Of a DNA stretch of 8,626 nt, positions 1 to 6,492 are shown piece after piece; positions within the stretch are counted from its first letter, which is position 1, and each line of letters starts with the position of its first letter. A program made the position numbers and the translations under genes. Origin of the DNA: Streptosporangiaceae bacterium (lineage in GTDB: Bacteria > Actinomycetota > Actinomycetes > Streptosporangiales > Streptosporangiaceae); the NCBI GenBank assembly GCA_030045295.1, contig JASIGD010000225.1, positions 1-8,626 of the forward strand, given 5' to 3'. The notes beneath the pieces are model-generated. The model saw only the letters and a program-made list of their open reading frames with translations, ran no database searches and had not been told where the DNA came from.

Positions 1-567
1 GGCCAGGCCCAGCCCGGCGCACACCGCGAACACGCTGGCCACCCCCGCGGCCGCGATCAGCGCCCCGGTCATCAGCCCGGCCGCCGCGATCCCGGCCGCC
101 TCCACCCAGCTCACCACCACGTTCGCCGCGGTCAGTTGATCCGGGGTCACCGACACCGACGGGACCAGCGTGGACTGCGCCGGGCGGGTCGTGGCCACCG
201 CCGCCGACGCCACCACCGCCGCCGCATACGCCGCCAGCGGCACCCCCGCCAGCACCGCCACCGCCGTCGCCGCCATCCCCGCCGCCTGCACCAGATACCC
301 GCCTGCCAGCAGGAACACCGGCGAGCGCCGGTCCGCCAGCGCCGTCGCCACCGGCGCCAGCACCGCCGCCGGCACCAGCTGCGCCACCGCTACCAGCCCG
401 GCCACCGTCGCGCCGCCATGCCGGTAGGCGTACACCAGCATCGCCACCCACACCGAGTACTGGGTCAACGTGAACAGCACGTACCCGCCCACCACCCGTA
501 CCAGCGCCTTGTTACCCGCCAGCGACCGGAACACGCCCCAGCCGCGGGCACGGGAAACACCTCCCAC
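1..567 (-). CDS. MFS transporter, N-terminal part (runs off left edge)
   Basis: This is an integral membrane transporter of the major facilitator superfamily; 189 residues are visible and the C-terminal part lies outside the window. The reading frame is open from the GTG at 565-567 to base 1. The first membrane helix is seen around residues 28-48 (GYVLFTLTQYSVWVAMLVYAY). It is followed by a second hydrophobic segment and the MFS loop 2-3 signature LADRR (residues 77-81). The stretch TRPAQSTLVPSVSVTPDQLTAAN, near residue 130, is typical of actinobacterial MFS proteins whose C-terminus sometimes carries a cyclic-nucleotide-binding or cyclase domain; whether that holds here cannot be seen. The GTG start was chosen because GGGGAGGA lies 4 nt upstream; a GTG 12 codons earlier (601-603) lacks such a site, and a TGA stop closes the frame just above it. 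Substrate unknown. Confidence 0.82.
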   Translation of the reverse strand, partial: MGGVSRARGWGVFRSLAGNKALVRVVGGYVLFTLTQYSVWVAMLVYAYRHGGATVAGLVAVAQLVPAAVLAPVATALADRRSPVFLLAGGYLVQAAGMAATAVAVLAGVPLAAYAAAVVASAAVATTRPAQSTLVPSVSVTPDQLTAANVVVSWVEAAGIAAAGLMTGALIAAAGVASVFAVCAGLGLA

Positions 568-571
568 CGGG

Positions 572-579
572 TCCTCCCC
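572..579 (-). promoter_or_regulatory. Ribosome binding site of the left-edge MFS gene
   Basis: GGGGAGGA on the minus strand, 4 nt before the GTG at 565-567. It decides the start over the earlier in-frame GTG at 601-603. Confidence 0.55.
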
Positions 580-752
580 ACGCTTCCCGCCACCGCCGGC
601 CACACCGGCACCAGACGGCAGCGCCGGTCACGCCATCCCAAACCACCACGAATCTGCTCTGATTGAACCACCGCGAGAGCACTCCCGGAAGCCTCCTCGA
701 GCCCTCCGCGTACTTGCCGGTAACCTGGCCAGCCAGATCCGCGGCGAGGAGC

Positions 753-779
753 AAAAGGGCGGGTCATCCGAGGGCCCTT
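753..779 (-). terminator. Possible rho-independent terminator of the ABC exporter operon
   Basis: Reading the minus strand, AAGGGC (779-774) can pair perfectly with GCCCTT (760-755) across a 13-nt loop, and the 3' arm runs into TTTT (756-753). It lies about 110 nt below the permease stop. The T-tract is short, the stem is only 6 bp and the loop is large, so this is a modest candidate. A competing small stem AGGGC/GCCCT (771-784) overlaps it. Confidence 0.35.
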
Positions 780-891
780 GCCCTGGCTCCCCGACGGGCC
801 GAGCGCATGTCACCACCACCCGCGCCCTGGCGCTACGGCCGCACCGCCCTCCCGGCAATTCCTCCGGGCCCGGGAAGCCTGTCCGGCCGGC

Positions 892-1701
892 TCAGCTGGC
901 CCGCCGGTAGGTGCGTACCGCCAGCGGCACGAACACCACGAAGATCCCGGCCAGCCAGGCCACGCTCTTCCACAGGTTGTCCCCGATCGGGCCGCCCAGG
1001 GCCAGCGCCCGCATGGTGTTGACCACGTAGGTGACCGGCTGGTGGTTGGCGAAGGCCTGCAGCCAGCCCGGCATGGTCTGGATCGGCACGAACGCCGAAG
1101 ACACGAACGTGAGCGGGAACAGCCAGATCATCCCGAACGCCTGCACCGACTCCTCGTCCCCGATGGCCAGCCCGGTGTAGGCGGCGATGCAGGCGAAAGA
1201 CACGCCGAATACGGTCGCCAGCACCACCATGGCGACGGCCGGGCCGAAGCCGTTCAGGAACCGGAACCCGACCAGGTAGCCCACGCCGATGATGATCAGG
1301 ATCGTGATGAGCATCCGGCCGGTGTCGGCGACGAGCCGGCCGGTCAGCACCGCCGAGCGCGCGATCGGCATCGACTTGAGCCGGTCGATCACGCCCTTCT
1401 TCAGCTCCTGCGCGAGCACGATGGCGGTACCGAACGTGGCGAACGCCGCGGTCTGCGCGATGATGCCCGGCAGCAGGAAGTTGACATAGCCGCCGGGGAC
1501 GTCGACGGGGATCGCGCCGCCGAACACGTACCGGAACAGCAGCACGAACATCACCGGCTGGATCACGGTGAACATCAGGTAGGCGGGCACCCGCAGCCAC
1601 ACCAAGAGGCTGCGCCTGGTCAGGGTGAGCGTGTCGCTCACCCCCCAGCGGATCCGGTGGGCCAGGCCGGGTGCCCAGGCCGGCTGTGCTATCGCCGTCA
1701 T
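892..1701 (-). CDS. ABC-2 type transporter permease, DrrB family
   Basis: Inner-membrane half of a DrrAB-type exporter, which moves hydrophobic compounds such as antibiotics out of the cell using the ATPase encoded just upstream. The 269-residue length is normal for the family. A soluble N-terminus (about 1-37) carries LTRRSLLVWLRVP, followed by a first helix YLMFTVIQPVMFVLLFRYVFG (near 41-61). ELKKGVIDRLKSMPIARSAVLTGRLVAD is the conserved cytoplasmic loop of ABC-2 permeases. Further helices lie near 110-130, 140-165 and 175-200, and the last near 245-262. The ATG overlaps the ATPase stop in an ATGA (1698-1701), and GAGGA at 1709-1713, 7 nt before it, sits inside the ATPase gene, so the two are translationally coupled. 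The exported substrate cannot be told from sequence. Confidence 0.9.
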   Translation of the reverse strand: MTAIAQPAWAPGLAHRIRWGVSDTLTLTRRSLLVWLRVPAYLMFTVIQPVMFVLLFRYVFGGAIPVDVPGGYVNFLLPGIIAQTAAFATFGTAIVLAQELKKGVIDRLKSMPIARSAVLTGRLVADTGRMLITILIIIGVGYLVGFRFLNGFGPAVAMVVLATVFGVSFACIAAYTGLAIGDEESVQAFGMIWLFPLTFVSSAFVPIQTMPGWLQAFANHQPVTYVVNTMRALALGGPIGDNLWKSVAWLAGIFVVFVPLAVRTYRRAS

Positions 1702-2747
1702 GATGCCGTCCTCGCAGTCTCCTTGTCACCGGCCCGCCGGCGGCCCCTCGCGCCGCGCCGGCGTCCGTTCTGCTGTTCCTCTTCTGCGGCATGCCCGGTC
1801 AGCGCCATGAACACGTCGTCGAGTGACGGCCGGCGCAGCGCCAGCCCGCGGGTCACCACGCCCGCGGCGTCCAGCCCGCGGACCGCCTCGATCAGCGCGT
1901 CGGACCCGCGGCCCCCGACGCCGACGCCGACCACGCCGGTCTCCTGGTCGGCGTGCGGCTCGCCCTCTCCGATCAGCGCGATCGCCCTGACCGCGTCGGG
2001 GATCCGGCTCCGGTCCGGCACGGTGAACTCGATCACGTCCCCGCCGATCCTGTTCTTCAGCTCCTCGGCGGTGCCCGCGGCGATGACCAGGCCGTGATCG
2101 ATGACCACGATCTCGTCCGCCAGCTCGTCGGCCTCGTCCAGGTACTGGGTGGTGAGCAGGAGCGTGGTCCCCTCGGCCGCCAGCGACCTGATGACGTCCC
2201 ACATCCCCAGCCGGGCCCGCGGGTCCAGGCCGGTGGTCGGCTCGTCGAGGAACAGCACCCGCGGCCGACCGACCAGGCTGGCGGCCAGGTCCAGGCGCCG
2301 CTGCATGCCGCCGGAGTAGGTCTTCGCGGTTCGGTCGGCCGCGTCGGCCAGCCCGAACTGCTCGAGCAATTCGTCGGCGCGGCTGCGGGTCTCCGGCCGC
2401 CTCAGGTGGTACAGCCGCCCGATGATCTCCAGGTTCTCGCGGCCGGTCAGCTCCTCCTGGATGGCAGCCGACTGCCCGGCCAGCCCTATCGACCGGCGCA
2501 CCACGGCGGCCTCCCGGACGACGTCATGGCCCTCGACCATTGCCCGGCCCCCATCCGGGAGCAGCAACGTGGTCAAGATCCGCACCGCGGTGGTCTTGCC
2601 CGCCCCGTTCGGGCCCAGCACGCCCAGCACCGTCCCGCGCGGCACCGACAAGTCGATACCGCGCAGCGCGCGAACCTCGCCGAACGACTTGGTCAACCCC
2701 TCGACAAAGATCGCAGGCTGCTCGCCGACCCCGTTGACATACGCCAT
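1698..2747 (-). CDS. ABC transporter ATP-binding protein, DrrA family
   Basis: Cytoplasmic ATPase that powers the DrrB-like permease encoded downstream; 349 residues from the chosen start. Visible motifs are Walker A GPNGAGKTT (45-53), Q-loop Gln at 92, signature YSGGM (144-148), Walker B VLFLDEP (164-170) and D-loop GLDP (173-176). The position of the usual switch histidine holds Gln201 (LLTTQYLDEADELAD), a trait of the DrrA group. After the nucleotide-binding domain comes the accessory C-terminal domain (DUF4162-like), ending RRPSLDDVFMALTG. The last ~27 residues are an Arg-rich polar tail. The ATG at 2745-2747 is preferred over the in-frame GTG at 2760-2762 because GGGAGGA sits 3 nt before it. 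It is the first gene of a two-gene operon divergent from the lysine monooxygenase gene. Family assignment is firm; a role in antibiotic or lipid export is inferred. Confidence 0.93.
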   Translation of the reverse strand: MAYVNGVGEQPAIFVEGLTKSFGEVRALRGIDLSVPRGTVLGVLGPNGAGKTTAVRILTTLLLPDGGRAMVEGHDVVREAAVVRRSIGLAGQSAAIQEELTGRENLEIIGRLYHLRRPETRSRADELLEQFGLADAADRTAKTYSGGMQRRLDLAASLVGRPRVLFLDEPTTGLDPRARLGMWDVIRSLAAEGTTLLLTTQYLDEADELADEIVVIDHGLVIAAGTAEELKNRIGGDVIEFTVPDRSRIPDAVRAIALIGEGEPHADQETGVVGVGVGGRGSDALIEAVRGLDAAGVVTRGLALRRPSLDDVFMALTGHAAEEEQQNGRRRGARGRRRAGDKETARTAS

Positions 2748-2750
2748 GAA

Positions 2751-2757
2751 TCCTCCC
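2751..2757 (-). promoter_or_regulatory. Ribosome binding site of the DrrA-like gene
   Basis: GGGAGGA on the minus strand, 3 nt before the ATG at 2745-2747. It lies inside the stretch that would be coding if the GTG at 2760-2762 were used, which argues for the ATG. Confidence 0.6.
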
Positions 2758-2782
2758 GGCACCCCGTCAGCACCCCTACCAC

Positions 2783-2807
2783 GAACCTACTCTGAACCTG
2801 GCGAACC
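2783..2807 (+). repeat. Cluster of GAACC boxes in the divergent promoter region
   Basis: GAACC occurs at 2783-2787, 2794-2798 and 2803-2807, so starts are 11 and 9 bp apart, close to one helical turn. A related CAACC follows at 2812-2816. An 8-bp copy TGAACCTG at 2793-2800 recurs at 2851-2858, on the -35 box of the candidate davB promoter. This may be a binding site for an unknown regulator acting on both divergent units, or chance in a C-rich spacer. Confidence 0.3.
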
Positions 2808-2814
2808 GGGCCAA
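2784..2814 (-). promoter_or_regulatory. Weak candidate promoter for the ABC exporter operon
   Basis: On the minus strand TTGGCC (2814-2809) and TAGGTT (2789-2784) are separated by 19 bp and point at the DrrA-like gene, leaving a leader of roughly 30 nt. The -10 fits TANNNT, but the spacing is long and the -35 matches only in part, so this is a guess supported mainly by position. Confidence 0.25.
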
Positions 2815-2849
2815 CCCGATTACGCCTCCCCGGGTGCCCGGTGGCTGCG

Positions 2850-2878
2850 TTGAACCTGTGGCGCGGTCTGCGTATTGT
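2850..2878 (+). promoter_or_regulatory. Candidate sigma-70-like promoter for the lysine monooxygenase gene
   Basis: TTGAAC (2850-2855) and TATTGT (2873-2878) are separated by 17 bp, the optimum for the housekeeping sigma factor, and fit the actinobacterial pattern TTGACN / TANNNT well. Transcription would start near 2885, giving a leader of about 34 nt before the ATG at 2919. Confidence 0.5.
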
Positions 2879-2908
2879 CCGGCGTAGCAGGCATCGGCCG
2901 CCACGGTT

Positions 2909-2914
2909 AGGTGG
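2909..2914 (+). promoter_or_regulatory. Ribosome binding site of the lysine monooxygenase gene
   Basis: AGGTGG, 4 nt before the ATG at 2919. It supports that start over the in-frame GTG at 2841, which lies upstream of the candidate promoter and would add 26 residues that do not look like the family. Confidence 0.5.
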
Positions 2915-2918
2915 TTTC

Positions 2919-4604
2919 ATGGCGAACGAACGTGGTCGCGATGCACTCCGCGGCGGGAAAGGCCCGGTCACGATCTTCGGGCCGGACTTCCCGTTCCCGT
3001 TCGATGAGTGGATCGCGCACCGGGCCGGTCTTGGCTGGGTCCCGGCCGGACGTCACGGCGAAGAGGTCGCCGTCGTCGGCGCGGGTATCTCCGGGCTGGT
3101 CGCCGCCTACGAGCTGATGAAGCTCGGCCTGAAGCCGGTGGTCTACGAGGCCTCGCGGATGGGCGGGCGGCTGCGTTCGCAGGCGTTCGAGGGAGCCGAG
3201 GGAGTGGTGGCGGAGCTCGGCGGGATGCGGTTCCCGGTGTCGTCGAGGTCCTTCTACCATTACGTCGAGATGCTGGGCCTGCCGACCAGGCCGTTCCCCA
3301 ACCCGCTGACCGAGGCGGCGGGCAGCACGGTCATCGATCTGGAGGGCGTCACGCATTATGCGCGCACGCTCGGCGACCTTCCCCCGCTGTTCACCGAGGT
3401 CGCTGACGCCTGGGCGCAGGCTTTGGAGGATGTGCGCTTCACCGACATCCAGGACGCAATCCGGGCGCGCGACGTCCCGGCGCTGAAGTCTTTGTGGAAC
3501 GATCTGGTGCCTCGCTGGGACGACCGCACGTTCTACGACTTCGTGGCGACCTCGAAGGCGTTCTCCTCGCTGTCGTTCCGCCACCGCGAAGTCTTCGGCC
3601 AGGTCGGGTTCGGCACCGGCGGCTGGGACTCGGACTACCCGAATTCCATGCTGGAGATCTTCCGGGTCGTGATGACCAACTGCGACCAGGACCAGCGCCT
3701 GGTGGTCGGGGGCGCCGAGCAGGTTCCCCGCGGCATCTGGCGCCACCCTGCGCCCCGCCCCGCCCACTGGCCGGCCGGTACCTCGCTGGCCTCGCTGCAT
3801 TCCGGCGCGCCCAGGGCAGGCGTCGCGCGGATCGCGCGGGACCGCGACGGCCTGCTCGCGGTCACTGACGCCTGGGGGGACACACGCCGCTACTCCGCCG
3901 TGCTGGTGACCTGCCAGAGCTGGCTGCTCACCACGCAAATCGAATGCGAGGAGAGCCTGTTCTCCCAGCAGCTGTGGACGGCTCTGGACCGCACCCGTTA
4001 CATGCAGTCCTCCAAGACCTTCGTGATGGTGGACCGGCCGTTCTGGAAGGACACCGACCCGCGCACCGGCCGCGACGTCATGAGCATGACGCTGACCGAC
4101 CGGCTGACCCGTGGCACCTACCTGTTCGACAATGGCGACAACCAGCCGGGCGTGATCTGCCTGACCTACACCTGGATGAGCGACGCGCTGAAGATGCTGC
4201 CCGAGCCGACCGACCGCCGGGTCCGGCTCGCGCTCACGACGCTGGGCAAGATCTACCCGGATGTCGACATCGCCAGCCACATCGTCGGTGACCCGATTAC
4301 CGTGTCCTGGGAGGCCGACCGGCACTTCCTGGGAGCATTTAAAGGAGCGCTGCCCGGGCACTACCGGTACAACCAGCGCATGTACGCCCATTTCCGGCAA
4401 GATCGCATGCCACCGGAACAGCGGGGCATCTTCATCGCCGGAGACGATGTCTCCTTTATACCCGCGTGGGTCGAGGGCGCGGTCCAGACCTCGCTGAACG
4501 CGGTCTGGGGGATCTTGCACCACCTCGGCGGCCGAACCCACCCCGACAACCCCGGACCCGGGGACGTGTTCGCCGGCATCGGGCCGATCGAGTTGCCCGA
4601 CTGA
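2919..4604 (+). CDS. davB: L-lysine 2-monooxygenase (FAD-dependent, DavB-like)
   Basis: Cytoplasmic flavoenzyme predicted to oxidise L-lysine with O2 to 5-aminovaleramide, CO2 and water, the first step of the 5-aminovalerate/glutarate route of lysine breakdown. The 561-residue protein matches, from memory, Pseudomonas DavB along nearly its whole length, starting at the N-terminal signature VTIFGPDFPF (17-26). The dinucleotide fold is VAVVGAGISG (50-59, GxGxxG), with Glu77 ending the second strand and GGR at 82-84. ELGGMRFP (99-106) includes Arg104, and Lys366 lies in QSSKTF; these match the Arg98 and Lys365 sites of tryptophan 2-monooxygenase. Cys255 in MTNCD corresponds to a cysteine studied in the Pseudomonas lysine oxidase/monooxygenase. 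FAD contacts near the C-terminus are GIFIAGDD (503-510) and WVEGAVQTSLNA (517-528). It stands alone on the plus strand, with no DavA amidase in the window. A mixed oxidase/monooxygenase activity, or another amino-acid substrate, is possible. Confidence 0.88.
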   Translation: MANERGRDALRGGKGPVTIFGPDFPFPFDEWIAHRAGLGWVPAGRHGEEVAVVGAGISGLVAAYELMKLGLKPVVYEASRMGGRLRSQAFEGAEGVVAELGGMRFPVSSRSFYHYVEMLGLPTRPFPNPLTEAAGSTVIDLEGVTHYARTLGDLPPLFTEVADAWAQALEDVRFTDIQDAIRARDVPALKSLWNDLVPRWDDRTFYDFVATSKAFSSLSFRHREVFGQVGFGTGGWDSDYPNSMLEIFRVVMTNCDQDQRLVVGGAEQVPRGIWRHPAPRPAHWPAGTSLASLHSGAPRAGVARIARDRDGLLAVTDAWGDTRRYSAVLVTCQSWLLTTQIECEESLFSQQLWTALDRTRYMQSSKTFVMVDRPFWKDTDPRTGRDVMSMTLTDRLTRGTYLFDNGDNQPGVICLTYTWMSDALKMLPEPTDRRVRLALTTLGKIYPDVDIASHIVGDPITVSWEADRHFLGAFKGALPGHYRYNQRMYAHFRQDRMPPEQRGIFIAGDDVSFIPAWVEGAVQTSLNAVWGILHHLGGRTHPDNPGPGDVFAGIGPIELPD

Positions 4605-4642
4605 GCCGCAAGCCGGACCGAGCCGATGCGGCGGGCCGCTAC

Positions 4643-4675
4643 CCAGCGGTTATCACGCTGCGTCATAATCGCTGG
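4643..4675. terminator. Hairpin between convergent genes, probable two-way terminator
   Basis: CCAGCGGTTAT (4643-4653) pairs with ATAATCGCTGG (4665-4675), 11 bp with one G-T wobble. Past a C/C mismatch, ACG pairs with CGT around a CTG loop, so almost the whole 33 nt folds on itself. It lies 38 nt after the lysine monooxygenase stop and 6 nt after the MFS stop. No T-run follows on either strand, so it is of the U-less kind common in actinobacteria. A smaller stem CCGCT/AGCGG (4636-4649) competes with it. Confidence 0.55.
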
Positions 4676-4681
4676 CTCCGG

Positions 4682-6340
4682 CTACCGCGCGAGGTCCGCG
4701 CGATCGGGACGGCTCGCGGGCGGGGCTTGCCCGGGCCCGCCGGGGGACTGCGGGTTGATCCCGGCCAGGTCCGACCGCTTGACCCTGATCGCGACCACGG
4801 TGATGATCAGCGCGAGCAGCGCGATCCCGGCCGAGACCTCGTATCCCTTGGCAAAGCCGACCGACAGGGCGTGGTCGGTCACCGCCTTGTGCAACGCAGC
4901 GGCCATGGCCGCTGACAGGTGCACCGCAGCGTGGTCCTTCGCGGCCGCGGCCGCCGCGGCCGCCTGCGACCTGATGCTGTTCGCCACCGCGCTCCACGCC
5001 ACCGTGCCGAGGATCGCCAGCCCGACCGAGCCGCCGACTTGCTGGCCGGTGTTCAGCAGCGACGAGGCCACGCCCGCGTCGTTGTCGGCCACCTTGGCCA
5101 GCGCGACCAGCGACAGCGGCACGAAGATCAGCCCCAGCCCGAGCGCGGTGACCATCATCGGCTCCATCAGTCCGGAGACGTAGTGGCTCTGCTCGTTGAG
5201 CCGCGACAGCCAGAACAGCCCGCCGGTGGCGATGACGCTGCCCGCCAGCATCAGCGGCCGGGCACCGATCCTGGCTACCAGCTGTGAGGCGATCCCGGAC
5301 GCCACCATGATCGTAAGGATCATCGGCAGGTAGGCGATGCCGGTCCGCAGCGGGCTGTACCCCCACACTTCCTGGACGAAGACGGTGAGGAAGAAGAACA
5401 TGCCGAACATCGCGGTGCCGACGCACAGGCTGATCAGGTAGGCGCCGGTCCGGTCCCGGCTGCGCAGCACCCGCAGCGGCACCAGCCCGTGCTTGCTGCG
5501 CGCCTCGATCACTCCGAACGTGACGAGCAGCACGACCGAGGCCACCAGCGACACGATCACCTTGGTGTCACCCCAGTGCGAAACGCCGTTCGGGGTGGTC
5601 CCGGCGCTGGACAGCCCGTAGACGAGCAGCGCCAGGCCGAGGCTGCCGGTGATAGCGCCGGGCAGGTCGAAGCGACCCCGCCGCCGCTCGGACTCGGGCA
5701 GCACGCGCGTCGCGAGGAACGCCACCGGCAGACCGATCGGCACGTTCACGAAGAACACCCAGCGCCAGCTGAGGTACTGGACGAGCAGCCCGCCGGCGAT
5801 CAGGCCGACCGCGCCGCCGGCCACGCTCATGGCCGCGTATACGCCCATGGCCCGGTTGCGTGGCGGCCCCGCGGGAAAGGTGACGGCGATCAGCGACAGC
5901 GCGGTGGGCGCCGCGAACGCGCCGCCTATGCCCTGCACGACGCGCGCGGTCAGCAGCCACGCCTGGCTGGTGGCGAACCCGCCGGCCAGCGAGGCCAGCG
6001 TGAACAGCAGGAGGCCGAAGACGAAGACCCGGCGGCGCCCCAGTAGGTCGCCGGATCTTCCGCCGAGCAGCAGCAGGCCGCCGAACGCCAGCGCGTAGGC
6101 GTTGACGACCCACTCCAGGTTGGTGCCGGAGAAACCGAGCGCGGTCTGGATGTGCGGCAGCGCCACGTTCACGATGGTCGCGTCGAGCACGACCATCAGC
6201 TGAGCCGTCGCGATGACGACGAGAGCCAGGCCTAGCCGCCGCTGTGGAGCGCCTGAGCTTGGCGTCGCGGCGGCGTTTGACGCCGCCGCGTTATTGACCT
6301 CCGGTGGCAAGTGCCCGGTGTCTGGTGGGGTGGTGGGCAT
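4682..6340 (-). CDS. MFS drug-efflux transporter, DHA2 family (EmrB/QacA type, 14 TM)
   Basis: Proton-driven inner-membrane exporter of toxic or drug-like compounds; 552 residues, usual for 14-helix DHA2 pumps. A polar 35-residue N-terminus precedes helix 1, which contains the DHA signature LDATIVNVALP (52-62). Then come motif A GGRSGDLLGRR (93-103), motif B RVVQGIGG (133-140), a motif-C-like stretch (AGGAVGLIAGG, 174-184) and SWRWVFFVNVPIG (191-203). The second half has EPMMVTALGLGLIFVPLSLVALA and SSLLNTGQQVGGSVGLAILGT. A loop near 459-485 is Ala-rich (eight Ala in a row), as is common before the last helix of these pumps; its codons form a GCGGCC-type repeat at 4941-4963. The ATG at 6338-6340 is chosen over an upstream start at 6391 because AGGGAG lies 6 nt before it. 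The tetR gene 152 bp upstream on the same strand is the likely regulator. Substrate unknown. Confidence 0.93.
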   Translation of the reverse strand: MPTTPPDTGHLPPEVNNAAASNAAATPSSGAPQRRLGLALVVIATAQLMVVLDATIVNVALPHIQTALGFSGTNLEWVVNAYALAFGGLLLLGGRSGDLLGRRRVFVFGLLLFTLASLAGGFATSQAWLLTARVVQGIGGAFAAPTALSLIAVTFPAGPPRNRAMGVYAAMSVAGGAVGLIAGGLLVQYLSWRWVFFVNVPIGLPVAFLATRVLPESERRRGRFDLPGAITGSLGLALLVYGLSSAGTTPNGVSHWGDTKVIVSLVASVVLLVTFGVIEARSKHGLVPLRVLRSRDRTGAYLISLCVGTAMFGMFFFLTVFVQEVWGYSPLRTGIAYLPMILTIMVASGIASQLVARIGARPLMLAGSVIATGGLFWLSRLNEQSHYVSGLMEPMMVTALGLGLIFVPLSLVALAKVADNDAGVASSLLNTGQQVGGSVGLAILGTVAWSAVANSIRSQAAAAAAAAKDHAAVHLSAAMAAALHKAVTDHALSVGFAKGYEVSAGIALLALIITVVAIRVKRSDLAGINPQSPGGPGQAPPASRPDRADLAR

Positions 6341-6346
6341 GGCAAT

Positions 6347-6352
6347 CTCCCT
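6347..6352 (-). promoter_or_regulatory. Ribosome binding site of the DHA2 MFS gene
   Basis: AGGGAG on the minus strand, 6 nt before the ATG at 6338-6340. It rules against the longer frame starting at 6391, which would begin inside a hairpin (6381-6405). Confidence 0.6.
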
Positions 6353-6380
6353 AGGTTTGAGGGCGTGAAGGACTAACGCC

Positions 6381-6405
6381 GTGACCGGCACGGTGCCGAG
6401 GTCAC
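6381..6405 (-). promoter_or_regulatory. Hairpin in the leader of the MFS gene
   Basis: GTGAC (6381-6385) pairs with GTCAC (6401-6405), extended by one C-G pair outside. Inside, CGGCA pairs with TGCCG around a CGG loop, with a 2-nt bulge (AG). It lies about 41 nt before the MFS start and could be a processing site, an attenuator or an operator. No T-run follows, and no second structure that would clearly compete with it is visible. Confidence 0.35.
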
Positions 6406-6458
6406 GCGCTGTGCTGTCCTACTTGAAGATCTTTTGGCCGAACGGGCCGTGGTACATG

Positions 6459-6475
6459 CGTCCCATCAGGGGACG
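6459..6475 (-). terminator. Small hairpin just after tetR
   Basis: CGTCCC (6459-6464) pairs with GGGACG (6470-6475), a perfect 6-bp stem with a 5-nt loop, 17 nt below the tetR stop. With no T-run it is at most a weak or partial terminator, which would leave read-through from tetR into the MFS gene possible. Confidence 0.3.
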
Positions 6476-6492
6476 GGGCTCTCGCTGCCTCT

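Larger units (their letters stand above)
568..891. other. Intergenic region without a supported gene
   Basis: This 324-base stretch separates the DrrB-like permease stop from the start of the left-edge MFS gene. Open frames on both strands exist but have mixed third positions, no convincing ribosome site and no recognisable protein. It should hold the 3' end of the ABC operon and the promoter of the MFS gene. I see no clear -35/-10 pair for the latter. Two inverted repeats stand out: TCCCGG/CCGGGA (850-855 with 870-875), just below the permease stop, and ACCGGC/GCCGGT (604-609 with 623-628), in the probable MFS leader. A third is entered separately as a terminator. Confidence 0.6.

Noticed and set aside
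512..754. Minus-strand frame beginning LLLAADLAGQVTGKYAEGS in the 568-891 gap
   Set aside because: Looks protein-like at first, but it has only a TTG start, mixed third positions, a degenerate Trp/Arg/Gly-rich second half and overlap with the MFS start. No family recognised.
778..2097. Long plus-strand open frame (439 codons) antisense to the ABC genes
   Set aside because: Composition is rich in His, Arg, Pro and Gln with no domain. It is a shadow of the minus-strand DrrA/DrrB genes, which carry full family motifs.
2907..4541. Long minus-strand open frame (544 codons) antisense to the lysine monooxygenase gene
   Set aside because: Low-complexity Arg/His/Gly/Asp composition and no motif. The plus strand encodes an unmistakable flavoenzyme over the same bases.
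4941..4963. GCGGCC-type tandem repeat
   Set aside because: Explained by a run of alanine codons in the Ala-rich loop of the DHA2 pump, a common feature of such proteins.
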